50,474 nucleotides of DNA from Aliivibrio sp. 1S175 (GCF_001690985.1 NZ_MAJS01000001.1:1-50474); one strand, 5' to 3'. Shown: positions 39,694 to 48,738, counted from the stretch's first letter. Program-made: numbers and translations. The notes: generated by a model from the letters alone, not told the origin.

Positions 39694-40634
39694 TTGAAGT
39701 TCAAGATATTTTTGAAGTTAAGTATGGCGTTAACCTTGAACTCAACAAGCTGACTTTAAATAGCCAAGGAATCAACTTCGTATCTAGAACAGCTAAAAAT
39801 AATGGAGTTTCGGCTAAAGTTGATTTAATTGATGGGGTTACACCGATTCCTGCTGGTGTATTGACTGTTGCTGGAGGTGGTTCTGTTTTAGAAACATTTC
39901 TTCAACCTGAACCATTTTATTCTGGTCGAGATTTATATTATTTACAACCGAAGGTTGAGCTAAGTGATGCTCAAAAGCTTTATTACTGTGCTTGTATTAA
40001 GGCTAATAAATTTAAATATAGTTATGGAAGGCAAGCCAATAGGACTCTTAAATATATCTTAATTCCGAAAGTTGAAGATATTCCTCACTGGATAAAGTTT
40101 GCAAATTTGAAGCAATTTAATGATGCAGATGAGGCTAAAATAAAAAGTAGTGTTCAACTGCCGTCGTTAGATGAATGGAAAGAATTTAAATATTCAGAAT
40201 TGTTTTCAATAGAAAGAGGTAGAGGGCCTAGGAAAAAAGATTTAGATGGCTCAGGTTCTACACCATTTATAACATCAATTGATTCTAATAATGGTTTAAC
40301 TAATTATACCCAGATGAAGCCTATCCATTATGGAAATGTTATTACAGTTAATCGTAATGGAAGTGTAGCAGAAGCTTATTATCAAGAAATTGATTTTTGT
40401 TCAACTGAAGATGTGCATGTATTTAATCCAAAGTTTAAATTAAATAAATATATTGCAATGTTTTTAATTACATTGATAAAAAAAGAAAAATATCGATATA
40501 ACTATGGTCGAAAGTGGGGTATCGGAAGGATGAATAATACGTCAATTTATTTACCTGTAGATACTGCAGGAGTTCCTAATTGGGGTTTGATTGAGGGTTT
40601 TATAAAATCACAGTCATTTAGCTCTAAAATTTAA
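39690..40634 (+). CDS. BcgI-like specificity subunit B
   Basis: The 314-aa protein has two similar halves. Each ends in a related tail: FKYSYGRQANRTLKYILIP at about residues 109-127 and YRYNYGRKWGIGRMNNTSIYLP near 270-291. This is the pattern of two target-recognition domains that read a split DNA site, as in HsdS and BcgI-B (341 aa). Its ATG overlaps the subunit A stop (ATGA), so the two are translationally coupled. Without subunit B, the A protein would be expected to lack specificity. Confidence 0.82.
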   Translation: MIEVQDIFEVKYGVNLELNKLTLNSQGINFVSRTAKNNGVSAKVDLIDGVTPIPAGVLTVAGGGSVLETFLQPEPFYSGRDLYYLQPKVELSDAQKLYYCACIKANKFKYSYGRQANRTLKYILIPKVEDIPHWIKFANLKQFNDADEAKIKSSVQLPSLDEWKEFKYSELFSIERGRGPRKKDLDGSGSTPFITSIDSNNGLTNYTQMKPIHYGNVITVNRNGSVAEAYYQEIDFCSTEDVHVFNPKFKLNKYIAMFLITLIKKEKYRYNYGRKWGIGRMNNTSIYLPVDTAGVPNWGLIEGFIKSQSFSSKI

Positions 40635-40636
40635 AT

Positions 40637-40669
40637 AAAAGGCCACCTTATTAAAGGTGGTTTTTTTTA
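40637..40669. terminator. Terminator at the end of the restriction operon
   Basis: The stem CCACCTT/AAGGTGG (loop ATTA) is followed by eight T, with an AAAA run on the left side. It is shared by the converging PH-domain gene. Confidence 0.85.
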
Positions 40670-41032
40670 TAAATCTGAACTCAGTAATGTAGCAATTTTC
40701 TTAACATCAGTACCTTTCAAAAATTGGTACTCTAACTCGCCTAGACCTGAAGCCCAAATTTTAAACTCTGCATCTAAGTCAAATGTTCCTGCAGTTTCAA
40801 CTGCAAATGCAGTTATTTTACTGTATGGCAGGCAAAAGAATTCAGCTTTTTTTCCACGTAAACCTTGGATGTCGATGCTAATTAATCTCTTATTTGTAAG
40901 AATTAGCATGTCACGTATGGTTTTATACTCAAGTTGAACTGTCTCATTATCTTGAATTAAGAAACCATAACGTTCCTCATTTTTACCAACAGTTTCTTCT
41001 ACCAACCCAACAATTTTTATACCTTTAAACAT
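40667..41032 (-). CDS. Bacterial PH-domain protein
   Basis: The 121-aa protein contains MLILTNKRLISIDIQGLRGKK and VETAGTFDLDAEFKIW, the pattern of the bacterial Pleckstrin-homology-like family (bPH_1, PF08000). The function is unknown. It sits inside the putative integrated element between the restriction operon and an unknown membrane-protein gene, all reading away from or toward the shared terminator. It could be cargo of the element, but the family is also a normal chromosomal one. Confidence 0.7.
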   Translation of the reverse strand: MFKGIKIVGLVEETVGKNEERYGFLIQDNETVQLEYKTIRDMLILTNKRLISIDIQGLRGKKAEFFCLPYSKITAFAVETAGTFDLDAEFKIWASGLGELEYQFLKGTDVKKIATLLSSDL

Positions 41033-41109
41033 GTGGAGTCTCCTAGCTATTTATTATTATTATGCTCTTACTGAGCTATTGTAAGTGAATTGTTATTATC
41101 TTTATTGTG

Positions 41110-41886
41110 CTAAAGTTTTTCTATACTTAAGTTGATGACCCAAACAGCAAACAATATTAAATTGAAAAGTAGTGGAAGTGTAAGGTCAAATAATTTACGG
41201 TTAGTTAGCAAATCTCTAACGTAATGGTTGATTTTAAGCCAACGCAGTTCATGACGATAAGTTGCTGTATTTATTTTAGTTGTTCTATAACAAGGCTCAG
41301 AGTAATTATTAGTTTTTGCATTTAACCCCCAGTTACTCCTTAATATTTCTGAATACAATACTGTTGTTTCTATTTGGTAACTTGGGTTTTCTGTACATTC
41401 GATACTTTTAAATTTAAAGTCTGTAGTAAATTGAAATTTAAATGAGCAACTTAAATCTCGTATATCTTCATCATATTCGTAAATATTAATATCTATAGAA
41501 TTACCTTTAACTTCGCTTTCATTTATACCAAGGATAGTTTTTACATCGTAAAAGTCATCATTAATATATATAGACTTCCGTACAAAACTTTCACCAATTT
41601 GACCTACTCTTAGAGAGCTTGCTAGTGCATAAAACCAATATTCTCGAAATTGTAAGGCATTTTCAAGTACATATCTGTACATGGAATACCAAACTAAGCC
41701 CCAATATAAATACACTAAGTTTTGAGGATTCAAAAAATTAATAGTTGGGAACCAAGGTATTGCAATTTTAGCTTCAGTGAGTTCTACACCAATAATCGTA
41801 TGACCTAACCCGATACAGAATAATGTCATTAATCCTTTGGCTGAATTAGTAAATGTTGGGTCTGTAATCTTATCTATTGGGTTCAT
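41110..41886 (-). CDS. Unrecognised membrane protein
   Basis: The 258-aa protein is not one I recognise. It has a hydrophobic segment near residues 18-36, another near 56-74 (LVYLYWGLVWYSMYRYVL), a soluble middle rich in Asn/Asp/Glu, and a C-terminal membrane segment near 236-255. The layout suggests membrane anchors at both ends with a cytoplasmic or periplasmic domain between. The AT-rich composition is like the restriction genes. The next gene upstream on the same strand is a repressor fragment, 19 nt away. Confidence 0.6.
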   Translation of the reverse strand: MNPIDKITDPTFTNSAKGLMTLFCIGLGHTIIGVELTEAKIAIPWFPTINFLNPQNLVYLYWGLVWYSMYRYVLENALQFREYWFYALASSLRVGQIGESFVRKSIYINDDFYDVKTILGINESEVKGNSIDINIYEYDEDIRDLSCSFKFQFTTDFKFKSIECTENPSYQIETTVLYSEILRSNWGLNAKTNNYSEPCYRTTKINTATYRHELRWLKINHYVRDLLTNRKLFDLTLPLLFNLILFAVWVINLSIEKL

Positions 41887-41905
41887 AATTTAACCAGCTA
41901 AACCA

Positions 41906-42112
41906 TCATTTCTTCTTCATTTCCATAGCCACTCGGCCTACAACTATCACATCTTCTTCTGAGACTTCAATCGTTGAGTTACCAAAGGCAATAGCCAATT
42001 TTTTACCTGGTAAACGCTGCAGGTTGTTTATTGATAAACGTCCATCAACATCTAGAAGGTAACCACCTGAAACAGGATCTGTTGATTCTTTATTGATGTA
42101 ATACAACCCCAT
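41906..42112 (-). pseudogene. C-terminal fragment of an S24/CI-type phage repressor
   Basis: The 68-residue frame (GLYYINKE, LSINNLQRLPGKKLAIAF, VVGRVAMEMKKK) matches the end of the LexA/CI-like S24 peptidase domain, which normally follows a helix-turn-helix and self-cleavage region. An in-frame TAA lies two codons before the first ATG, and no HTH is encoded upstream. It is therefore most likely a truncated prophage repressor, although translation as a small protein cannot be excluded. Confidence 0.65.
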
Positions 42113-42167
42113 ACCATCTTAGTGCTTGATATCTATCTTCAAACTTACTTGTAGAATATCATTTCTA

Positions 42168-42178
42168 TTCAATCAATA
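42168..42178. repeat. Right 11-bp direct repeat, candidate attachment site
   Basis: TTCAATCAATA is an exact match to 36528-36538. It lies between the repressor fragment and a normal conserved Vibrio gene, where the right end of the element would be expected. Confidence 0.4.
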
Positions 42179-42293
42179 GGTAATGCTTATTGTGTTTTTT
42201 GCCGTTAAGTCCGAACTTTATCTTTAATGTGAAAAACATCAATAAATACGCTATGATCTGTTCGAGTTCCACATCATAAAAATGAAGTAAACT

Positions 42294-42593
42294 ATGACCA
42301 ATAAACCAAAAACACAAAAGCCTGATCGTAAAACCGCGATGCTAAATATTATCGAATTAGTGAAAGCGGATTTTCCATTTGATGCGCCTGAAGCTCAGAT
42401 ATGCGGTGATACGTGCGTTGGTTGTCCACGTAAGTTGATTGAATTGGTGGAGGGTGAATTACTGTATTGGGAGTCTTACGTTCAACGTGGCGAAACGCCC
42501 AATTTTTCAGAGATAGCAAGCTTTGCCAAGCTGTGTAAAAATGTTCGCCGTGGTTTAGTTAGAAATGGAATATTAGAGCCACTACCAAGGTAG
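42294..42593 (+). CDS. Small conserved Vibrio protein with CxxxCxxC motif
   Basis: The 99-aa soluble protein has three cysteines in CGDTCVGCPRKLIEL (about residues 38-52) and is otherwise helical and charged. I do not recognise a named family. It has the composition of normal chromosomal genes and appears to be the first gene beyond the putative element. A CxxxCxxC cluster suggests metal binding, but no function can be inferred. Confidence 0.65.
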   Translation: MTNKPKTQKPDRKTAMLNIIELVKADFPFDAPEAQICGDTCVGCPRKLIELVEGELLYWESYVQRGETPNFSEIASFAKLCKNVRRGLVRNGILEPLPR

Positions 42594-42873
42594 TTTCGTC
42601 CCATCAAAATTTAAATATTGCCCGCTATTGTTAATCGATAGATGGGCAATCATTTCCGTTAACCCTTTCTTTTTTTAATCATTACTTAAGCTTTTTACGA
42701 CTGAATTTTCCTTGGTGTTGTCATACGGAATACTTGTGTTTCTTGCTGTGAACAAATTGTTATCTGTTTTTAGACATTAACGCTTGAGGCTCTCTGTGCA
42801 TCTTAATACAATTTACTTGCTCATTATAAGAAACATATTATAAAACCAGTCAGCCAACGATAAGATAATAATT

Positions 42874-43713
42874 ATGAAATTAGAAGCAATTGATTACACT
42901 GCTGAGAATGCAGCAGAGCTGTTTGTTAAATCACTGCGTGAAACAGGGTTTGGCGTATTAAAAAATCACCCAATTCAACAAGAGCTTGTACAAAGCATTT
43001 ATGACAATTGGTATGAATTCTTTAACAGCGAAGAAAAAGAGAACTTCCAGTTTAATGTAGAAATGCAAGATGGATTTTTCCCTTCGTCGGTATCAGAAGT
43101 TGCAAAAGGGCACACTAAAAAAGATATTAAAGAGTACTACCATTTTTACCCAACAGGTCAATGTCCTGCTCAATTGAAAGCGCAAATACAAGAGTACTAC
43201 GATAACGCGAATGTACTTGCTGCTGAACTATTGTCTTGGGTTGAAGCGCATTCACCAGAAGACGTATCGGCATTGTACTCTCAATCACTGTCTAGCATGG
43301 TAGAGCAAAGTGATAAGACATTACTTCGTATTCTTCATTACCCACCATTAGAAGGTGATGAGGAGCTTGGTGCTATCCGTGCTGGTGCACATGAAGACAT
43401 TAACTTATTAACCGTGCTCCCAGCAGCGAATGAGCCGGGTTTGCAAGTTAAGACTAAAGAAGGTGATTGGTTAGATGTGCCTTGTGATTTTGGAAACTTA
43501 ATCATTAACATTGGAGACATGCTACAAGAAGCATCTGCTGGTTATTACCCATCAACAACGCATCGAGTGATTAACCCTGAAGGCTCGGATAAAACGAAAT
43601 CTCGTATCTCATTGCCTTTGTTTTTACATCCAAAACCAGAAGTTGTGTTATCTGAGCGTCACACAGCAAACAGCTATCTAATGGAACGTTTGCGTGAGTT
43701 AGGGGTGATTTAG
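42874..43713 (+). CDS. 2OG-Fe(II) oxygenase (isopenicillin-N-synthase-like)
   Basis: The 279-aa protein has the non-haem iron ligands H173, D175 (GAHEDINLLTVL) and H230 (TTHRVINP) and the 2-oxoglutarate/carboxylate-binding R244-x-S246, with the DIOX_N-like N-terminus RETGFGVLKNHP. Substrates of this family are diverse, so none is named here. It has its own long upstream region and a terminator, which suggests a single-gene unit. Confidence 0.88.
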   Translation: MKLEAIDYTAENAAELFVKSLRETGFGVLKNHPIQQELVQSIYDNWYEFFNSEEKENFQFNVEMQDGFFPSSVSEVAKGHTKKDIKEYYHFYPTGQCPAQLKAQIQEYYDNANVLAAELLSWVEAHSPEDVSALYSQSLSSMVEQSDKTLLRILHYPPLEGDEELGAIRAGAHEDINLLTVLPAANEPGLQVKTKEGDWLDVPCDFGNLIINIGDMLQEASAGYYPSTTHRVINPEGSDKTKSRISLPLFLHPKPEVVLSERHTANSYLMERLRELGVI

Positions 43714-43732
43714 TCATTCTTTTATAGGAAGC

Positions 43733-43767
43733 AAATAGGTAGAGACAGGTTCTCTACCTATTTTTTT
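43733..43767. terminator. Terminator after the oxygenase gene
   Basis: A perfect 12-bp stem AAATAGGTAGAG/CTCTACCTATTT with loop ACAGGTT runs into further T. It can also serve the converging MscS gene. Confidence 0.9.
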
Positions 43768-43785
43768 GAGTAAGACAAAGGCGTA

Positions 43786-44661
43786 TTATTTACTTTGAAT
43801 TGAAATCGTTGGTGGATATATCGATTCTTTTCTAAATTCTTGCATTACTCGTAAGGTAATATCTGTTTCAAATAACTTCTCAAGTTTAATATCAACAACA
43901 TACGCTTTACAGATTAATTGAATCGATAAATAATTATCTGTAATCGTTTGTTTTACTAATACCACTACCGGTTTAGGTAAATGGATATAGCGACTTGAAG
44001 ATGCGGCTTCTTGAATGATATCTCGCGCTTTATTGATGTCTTGATCCATGCCGATATAGAAAGGGATCACGACCTGCATATCAAGCCCACCATAGTTACC
44101 ACTTACAACGACTTCATTTAGAAATTTATTGTTCGGTATAGTAATAATATCATCATTAAGAGTTTGCATTCGGACAGATCGTAAACCAATGGTGATGATA
44201 TCGCCATAATGCCCTTCAAATGTGACTCGGTCTCCGACTTGGAATGGTCGGTCGATCATGACGGTTAACCCTGCGATAAAAGAGGCGGTAAGATCTTTTA
44301 ATGCAAAACCGACGGAAACTGCAATCGTACCGCCAATCAATGCAAGCACACGTTCATCAACTCGAAAGCTGAGCATGAATATGGCAACAGCCGTTGACAT
44401 GTAAATGAAAAATTGAAAGAAGGATTGTAGCTTTTGCATCAACATTCGGCGTTGTGCAAACTGACTACTTACGCCATCGACAATAGATTGAATAAATCGT
44501 AAGAAAAGCCATGCGCCTAAAATAATAAAAAAGGAGAAAACAACACCACTCCAACGGATTAGGCTAGTAAATTGTTGTAAGTTATCGATAGATTGAGGAT
44601 CTTCTGCAAATGCAGAGCTCCCTGAAAACAGAGATAAACAAAGTATTAATAAACGGATCAT
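43786..44661 (-). CDS. MscS-family mechanosensitive channel
   Basis: The 291-aa protein has a signal-like N-terminus (residues 1-19), three membrane segments (about 37-57, 80-101 and 104-136, the last glycine/alanine-rich) and the MscS beta domain (FQVGDRVTFEGHYGDI and IPNNKFLNEVVVS). It probably forms a heptameric channel that releases solutes under membrane tension or has a related signalling role. It starts one base after the stop of the ATPase gene, so the two are tightly coupled. Confidence 0.88.
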   Translation of the reverse strand: MIRLLILCLSLFSGSSAFAEDPQSIDNLQQFTSLIRWSGVVFSFFIILGAWLFLRFIQSIVDGVSSQFAQRRMLMQKLQSFFQFFIYMSTAVAIFMLSFRVDERVLALIGGTIAVSVGFALKDLTASFIAGLTVMIDRPFQVGDRVTFEGHYGDIITIGLRSVRMQTLNDDIITIPNNKFLNEVVVSGNYGGLDMQVVIPFYIGMDQDINKARDIIQEAASSSRYIHLPKPVVVLVKQTITDNYLSIQLICKAYVVDIKLEKLFETDITLRVMQEFRKESIYPPTISIQSK

Positions 44662-44662
44662 A

Positions 44663-47017
44663 TTATTTTACCAATAAATGTTGACGGTGAAGAGCGTTAG
44701 TAATATGACGATACCAATGGTCTGATATACGTGCTTTTTCATCATTCCACTCAATATAACCACGACTTTGGAAGTAGCGTAATGTACTGATTACTTCAGC
44801 AATGCTGAGTCGACTGCAATCACAAAGATCGACAGGTGAAGCAACTTCAAGCTGTACGATCGAGCGTAATACAGCAAGCATAGGCTTTGGCATCGTTTCT
44901 AGATCATCAGATTGAGGAGCCTTAAATAAACGAACTAATACCGTATCAGTTTCTTTATCTTTGTATAAAGAAAGTCTAAAGAAGCGTAAGGCAACAGTAG
45001 GGTTACCATCAGAATAGTCCCACAAAATACGATAGAATCCATTTTTAGCGCGTTCTTCATCAGTTAAGGTATCTTCATCCCACTGTCTTGGCAGGATCAA
45101 TCCATCAAATGAAATTGAGCTATTACCATTATTTTCAATGATACGAGAATCCAAGAGGTGACCAATTTGTTTTTCATTCCACTTAGGCATAAAAGTAACA
45201 AGATCGAATAGTAGTCGTTCCCCACGGGCACGATCTATAAAACGCCAACTTGATTTATCAATAGACAATACGACACGATGGCTTTTTCTCGCACGTCTAA
45301 GTAAATTTGTTAGTTTCATTAAATCGACTAATCCATTCACTTTTGGTTTGACTAAGCGTTGCGTATTATCAAAAGCAATCAGGTAGCATTCATTACTGTT
45401 TCTTAGATGTTGTAGGATATCTCTCTCTGTTGCATCTTCCTCTAATCCTAATAATATTGAAAACTCAGGCAATAGCGCACTGTAGCCACCATAAGGGCAG
45501 TTGATATAGAGTGGGATTACGTTTTTTGCTTTGCTTAAAATACGGTTTAACACGGTTGTTGTACCAATACCTCGCTCGCCAGAGAGTACACATACCGCTG
45601 GACTGTCTGTGAGTAAGTAGCGAGATAATGACGTAATTTCTTCTTCCGCATATTCTTCAAGTAATTCAGATTGTTCTGAGCCAGGAGCAATATAATCAAA
45701 TGCATTATCTCCCTTTATGCGGACTAGGTTTGATTGTTCACGTAAGACCTCTGTTTGTTTCGCTACTTCTATTCTAAAGAGATAAGCGAGTACATGACTA
45801 AAGGCCGCGTATTGAGAAAGCATCGAAATTACTTGATGCTGAATGGTTCTACCAAGCAGCCATACAGAACCGCACGCGGTAGCAGCAATAGACATTAAGA
45901 AGGTGTTTTTATTTCTAATTGCCCATTGAACGGATAATGGATGAGTTTCTAACTGTTCTATACGAATAAAAATGGTGTGATTCCATCGTTTGAGCGTAAT
46001 GACGGTCAATAAGACAAAAAATAGATAAACAACAGAGTTAATCCAAGCATAAATAGTCCCTTGGCCTAAAGTTCTTGATGAAATCTGTAAAATTACGCCC
46101 GCAACAATGATCCCCCAAATGTATCGACGAATGGTTGAAAGTCTTAGAGCGATGGTTTCTTTTTTATTATGCTTGCTGTTTCTATAAGTAAATTCCAAAA
46201 TGAAACTGACCGCAATAGAGCCACCGAGTATCCACCAGGTAAATATTTCTAGAAAAATTAAATGCTGCAAGCTTGGTAATGTTGAAATAATACGTAATGT
46301 TGCAGTAATTAATAATAAATAGGCGATGGCTTTATGTGCGCGGGTGCAGTACCAAATAGTACGGATTAATAGACTAGGGCTCGAAGTACTCTTTAGTTTT
46401 GATGTTTTAAAATCATGGATCAGTCGGTCACTGTTTCGCATCCACCAATTAAATACAAAGAAGATACCTAATACCTTGAGTATGACACTGATCACGGGCA
46501 CTGGTGATATGGCGAGGTCATTGAGTAATTTTTCAAAGCTGCGAATTTGATAATAGAGATAATATCTAATATTAAGTTTAGTGATTGTTAATTCAGAATA
46601 AAATTGAGTAACGCCTCGAGGTCCAAATCCTGTTAATTGGTCTCGATTTCTTGTTTCTGTTAGATGCAGAAGTGACTCTTTACTCGTATTTAAAGAGGTT
46701 AATGAACGATGATTTTTTTCAACATTAGCCCATTCGTTATTTGTCGTATTATCTTGATAATTTGATAAAGAATCTTCTAATGCTTGAGCTTGCTTCTTTT
46801 GTTCCAGCAAAGTAAGAGACAATAGTCTTTTGACTTGCCTATAATCTTGATGTGAAAAGAAATGCTGCTCTGGGAGCTGCGTTATATCTGTTGCAATATC
46901 TTGAGCTGATTTAGAGATAGAAACTGAATCATAAGTATTCGCTCCCCATTCAGCCAATAAAGAGGGTGAGTAGAATAGAGCCAACATAAAAAGAAAACGA
47001 TTAACGATATTATTCAT
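44663..47017 (-). CDS. Membrane-anchored P-loop ATPase
   Basis: The 784-aa protein combines a signal-like N-terminus (1-22), a coiled-coil-prone region (60-160) and five to six membrane segments (about 174-193, 228-245, 252-275, 298-315, 325-342 and 372-390). A cytoplasmic ATPase follows, with Walker A GERGIGTTT at 480-488 and Walker B CYLIAFD at 544-550. The C-terminal end (725-775) looks like a winged helix (SIAEVISTLRYFQSRGYIEW). The ATPase resembles ORC/AAA-16 or STAND type domains. The function is unknown. It is cotranscribed with the MscS channel, so gating or assembly of that channel is the obvious hypothesis. Confidence 0.8.
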   Translation of the reverse strand: MNNIVNRFLFMLALFYSPSLLAEWGANTYDSVSISKSAQDIATDITQLPEQHFFSHQDYRQVKRLLSLTLLEQKKQAQALEDSLSNYQDNTTNNEWANVEKNHRSLTSLNTSKESLLHLTETRNRDQLTGFGPRGVTQFYSELTITKLNIRYYLYYQIRSFEKLLNDLAISPVPVISVILKVLGIFFVFNWWMRNSDRLIHDFKTSKLKSTSSPSLLIRTIWYCTRAHKAIAYLLLITATLRIISTLPSLQHLIFLEIFTWWILGGSIAVSFILEFTYRNSKHNKKETIALRLSTIRRYIWGIIVAGVILQISSRTLGQGTIYAWINSVVYLFFVLLTVITLKRWNHTIFIRIEQLETHPLSVQWAIRNKNTFLMSIAATACGSVWLLGRTIQHQVISMLSQYAAFSHVLAYLFRIEVAKQTEVLREQSNLVRIKGDNAFDYIAPGSEQSELLEEYAEEEITSLSRYLLTDSPAVCVLSGERGIGTTTVLNRILSKAKNVIPLYINCPYGGYSALLPEFSILLGLEEDATERDILQHLRNSNECYLIAFDNTQRLVKPKVNGLVDLMKLTNLLRRARKSHRVVLSIDKSSWRFIDRARGERLLFDLVTFMPKWNEKQIGHLLDSRIIENNGNSSISFDGLILPRQWDEDTLTDEERAKNGFYRILWDYSDGNPTVALRFFRLSLYKDKETDTVLVRLFKAPQSDDLETMPKPMLAVLRSIVQLEVASPVDLCDCSRLSIAEVISTLRYFQSRGYIEWNDEKARISDHWYRHITNALHRQHLLVK

Positions 47018-47330
47018 AGGTAACAGTAAGGTCTCAATAAATAAAATGTAAAATGAGTATTTGTAAGTGAAAATTCTTTGATTGATTAGAAATGTGATAT
47101 TGATAGCAATTTATAGTTTTTTTCTAGAAAAAAATCAATTTGGAAGTAAATGTCGTAAATATGTGCCTTTTAACAGAAATAACTTGCACACTTTAGTCAA
47201 TCTATTGGTATTAAAAATATTTGGCTATGTGATCAAGATTTGTATTAAGTGCTCACTCTGTAATATCTACAATATTTTGTTGAATTTGTTTTTCTATAAT
47301 GAATGAGAAGATATAAATGGAGATTAAGGT
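47018..47330. other. Intergenic region between the ATPase operon and the GNAT gene
   Basis: This AT-rich region must hold divergent promoters. A 74-codon frame (47082-47306) is present but is dominated by Phe/Ile/Leu/Asn from AT-rich DNA and is unlikely to be a gene. I see no other structure. Confidence 0.5.
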
Positions 47331-47822
47331 ATGGAGTATCGAATTGTTGGTATTACTAGCGAGCACGATAACGATATTTGCTACATCATAAACAATGTAG
47401 GAGTTGAGTTTGGTGCTGCTGGTGAAAGGTTTGCTCCCGGAGATGATGAAGTATTAGATATGAGCCGTCATTATAATCCACAAAAAAGAAGCAAATACCT
47501 TATTTTGTTACTCAATGACAGGGTTGTTGGCGGGTGTGGCTTAGCTCCGTTTAACGGTAGTGAGACGGTGTGTGAGCTACGTAAACTATTTCTATTACCT
47601 GAAGCTCGAGGCAGGGGGTTTGGAAAGACGATTGCTCAGAAAGTATTAAAGAATGCCAAAGAATTTGGTTATACCCAATGTTATTTAGATACGTTATCTA
47701 GTATGAAATCGGCAATTCACTTGTATGAAGACCTTGGATTTAAGCGTTTATCTAAACCCATTGACAATACAATACACAATGGTTGCGATGTGTGGATGCT
47801 AAAAAACTTTTCTGAGGAGTAA
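47331..47822 (+). CDS. GNAT-family N-acetyltransferase
   Basis: The 163-aa protein has the acetyl-CoA loop LPEARGRGFGKTIAQKVL (about residues 88-105) and the AIHLYEDLGFKRL segment of the GNAT fold. The substrate is unknown. It is followed by the exported nucleosidase gene after 89 nt, with a weak GCAA/TTGC hairpin and T-run at 47832-47850 between them. Confidence 0.85.
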   Translation: MEYRIVGITSEHDNDICYIINNVGVEFGAAGERFAPGDDEVLDMSRHYNPQKRSKYLILLLNDRVVGGCGLAPFNGSETVCELRKLFLLPEARGRGFGKTIAQKVLKNAKEFGYTQCYLDTLSSMKSAIHLYEDLGFKRLSKPIDNTIHNGCDVWMLKNFSEE

Positions 47823-47911
47823 TATAGGAAGGCAATCGTTTGCTTTTTTTGTTCGTTCCTGTATTATCCGCCAAAATTTTTAATCATAAAAATGTTAATT
47901 AGGATATATAC

Positions 47912-48727
47912 ATGTCATACCTTCGCTATTTACTTACTAGTTTATCTGTATTGCTATCATTTTCTGTATCAGCGACACCAAAACCTATTGTTTTACAGGG
48001 CGCAATGGATATTGAAGTAAATTACATGATAGAGCAGTTAAACAATAAACAAGAAGTTACCTTTGGTTCGTGGACTTTCTGGACTGGTACTATTGATAAC
48101 TACCCTGTGATTGTATCTAGAACAGAAGTCGGGATCGCAAATGCGTCGGCATCAACTACACTGGCGATTGAAAAGTTCTCTCCGAGTATGATCATTAACC
48201 AAGGTACTTCGGGTGGTCATGATCCTGAACTTTATCGTGGTGATATTGTATTGGCGACTAAAAGTTTCAATATGGGGGCTAATCGCTCTGAGTTTTCAAC
48301 TGTGGATGCCGGAATTCAGCCAGAGAAATGGAAAAACTTCACAGTAACTATGCGTTTAAGAGAAGATAATAAATTAATAGAACATGATGCATTTTATTCA
48401 ACGCCTGAGCTTGTTAATTTTGCGTATGAAAACGTGAAGCATCCAGCGAAAGGAAAAGTAGTAAAAGGCGTGATTGGTACTGCGGATGAGTGGAATAGAG
48501 AGGTTGCTAGAATTAACTGGCTGCACAAAACCTATCAAACTGCGGCAGAAGAAATGGAAAGTTCATCAGCAGCTCTAGTGGCTGAAGCATACAAAGTACC
48601 ATTCATTGGGATTAGAATCTTGTCGAACACGGATTTGCATAATCAAGATTTTGATCCTGAGACTGCGGTAACTAACCAAAAGTACGTTATTGATTTTGTG
48701 AAGCAGTGGATTGCAGTACAGGAATAA
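47912..48727 (+). CDS. Exported nucleoside phosphorylase-family protein (MTA/SAH-nucleosidase-like)
   Basis: The 271-aa protein has a clear signal peptide (residues 1-22, SVSATPKP) followed by a PNP/UDP phosphorylase domain. It contains the [19 protein letters not shown] segment, the purine-site [12 protein letters not shown] motif, and a final DLHNQDF. MTA/SAH nucleosidases are normally cytoplasmic, so this would act in the periplasm, perhaps on external nucleosides. Substrate specificity is inferred from the motif only. Confidence 0.78.
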   Translation: MSYLRYLLTSLSVLLSFSVSATPKPIVLQGAMDIEVNYMIEQLNNKQEVTFGSWTFWTGTIDNYPVIVSRTEVGIANASASTTLAIEKFSPSMIINQGTSGGHDPELYRGDIVLATKSFNMGANRSEFSTVDAGIQPEKWKNFTVTMRLREDNKLIEHDAFYSTPELVNFAYENVKHPAKGKVVKGVIGTADEWNREVARINWLHKTYQTAAEEMESSSAALVAEAYKVPFIGIRILSNTDLHNQDFDPETAVTNQKYVIDFVKQWIAVQE

Positions 48728-48738
48728 TAAGCAGATAC

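Noticed and set aside
42617-42650. Inverted repeat ATTGCCC/GGGCAAT after the 99-aa gene as a terminator
   Set aside because: No T-run follows on the plus strand, and the loop is long; termination is not supported.
47082-47306. 74-codon open frame between the ATPase operon and the GNAT gene
   Set aside because: Residues are dominated by Phe, Ile, Leu, Asn and Lys from AT-rich DNA, there is no ribosome site, and it lies where divergent promoters are expected.
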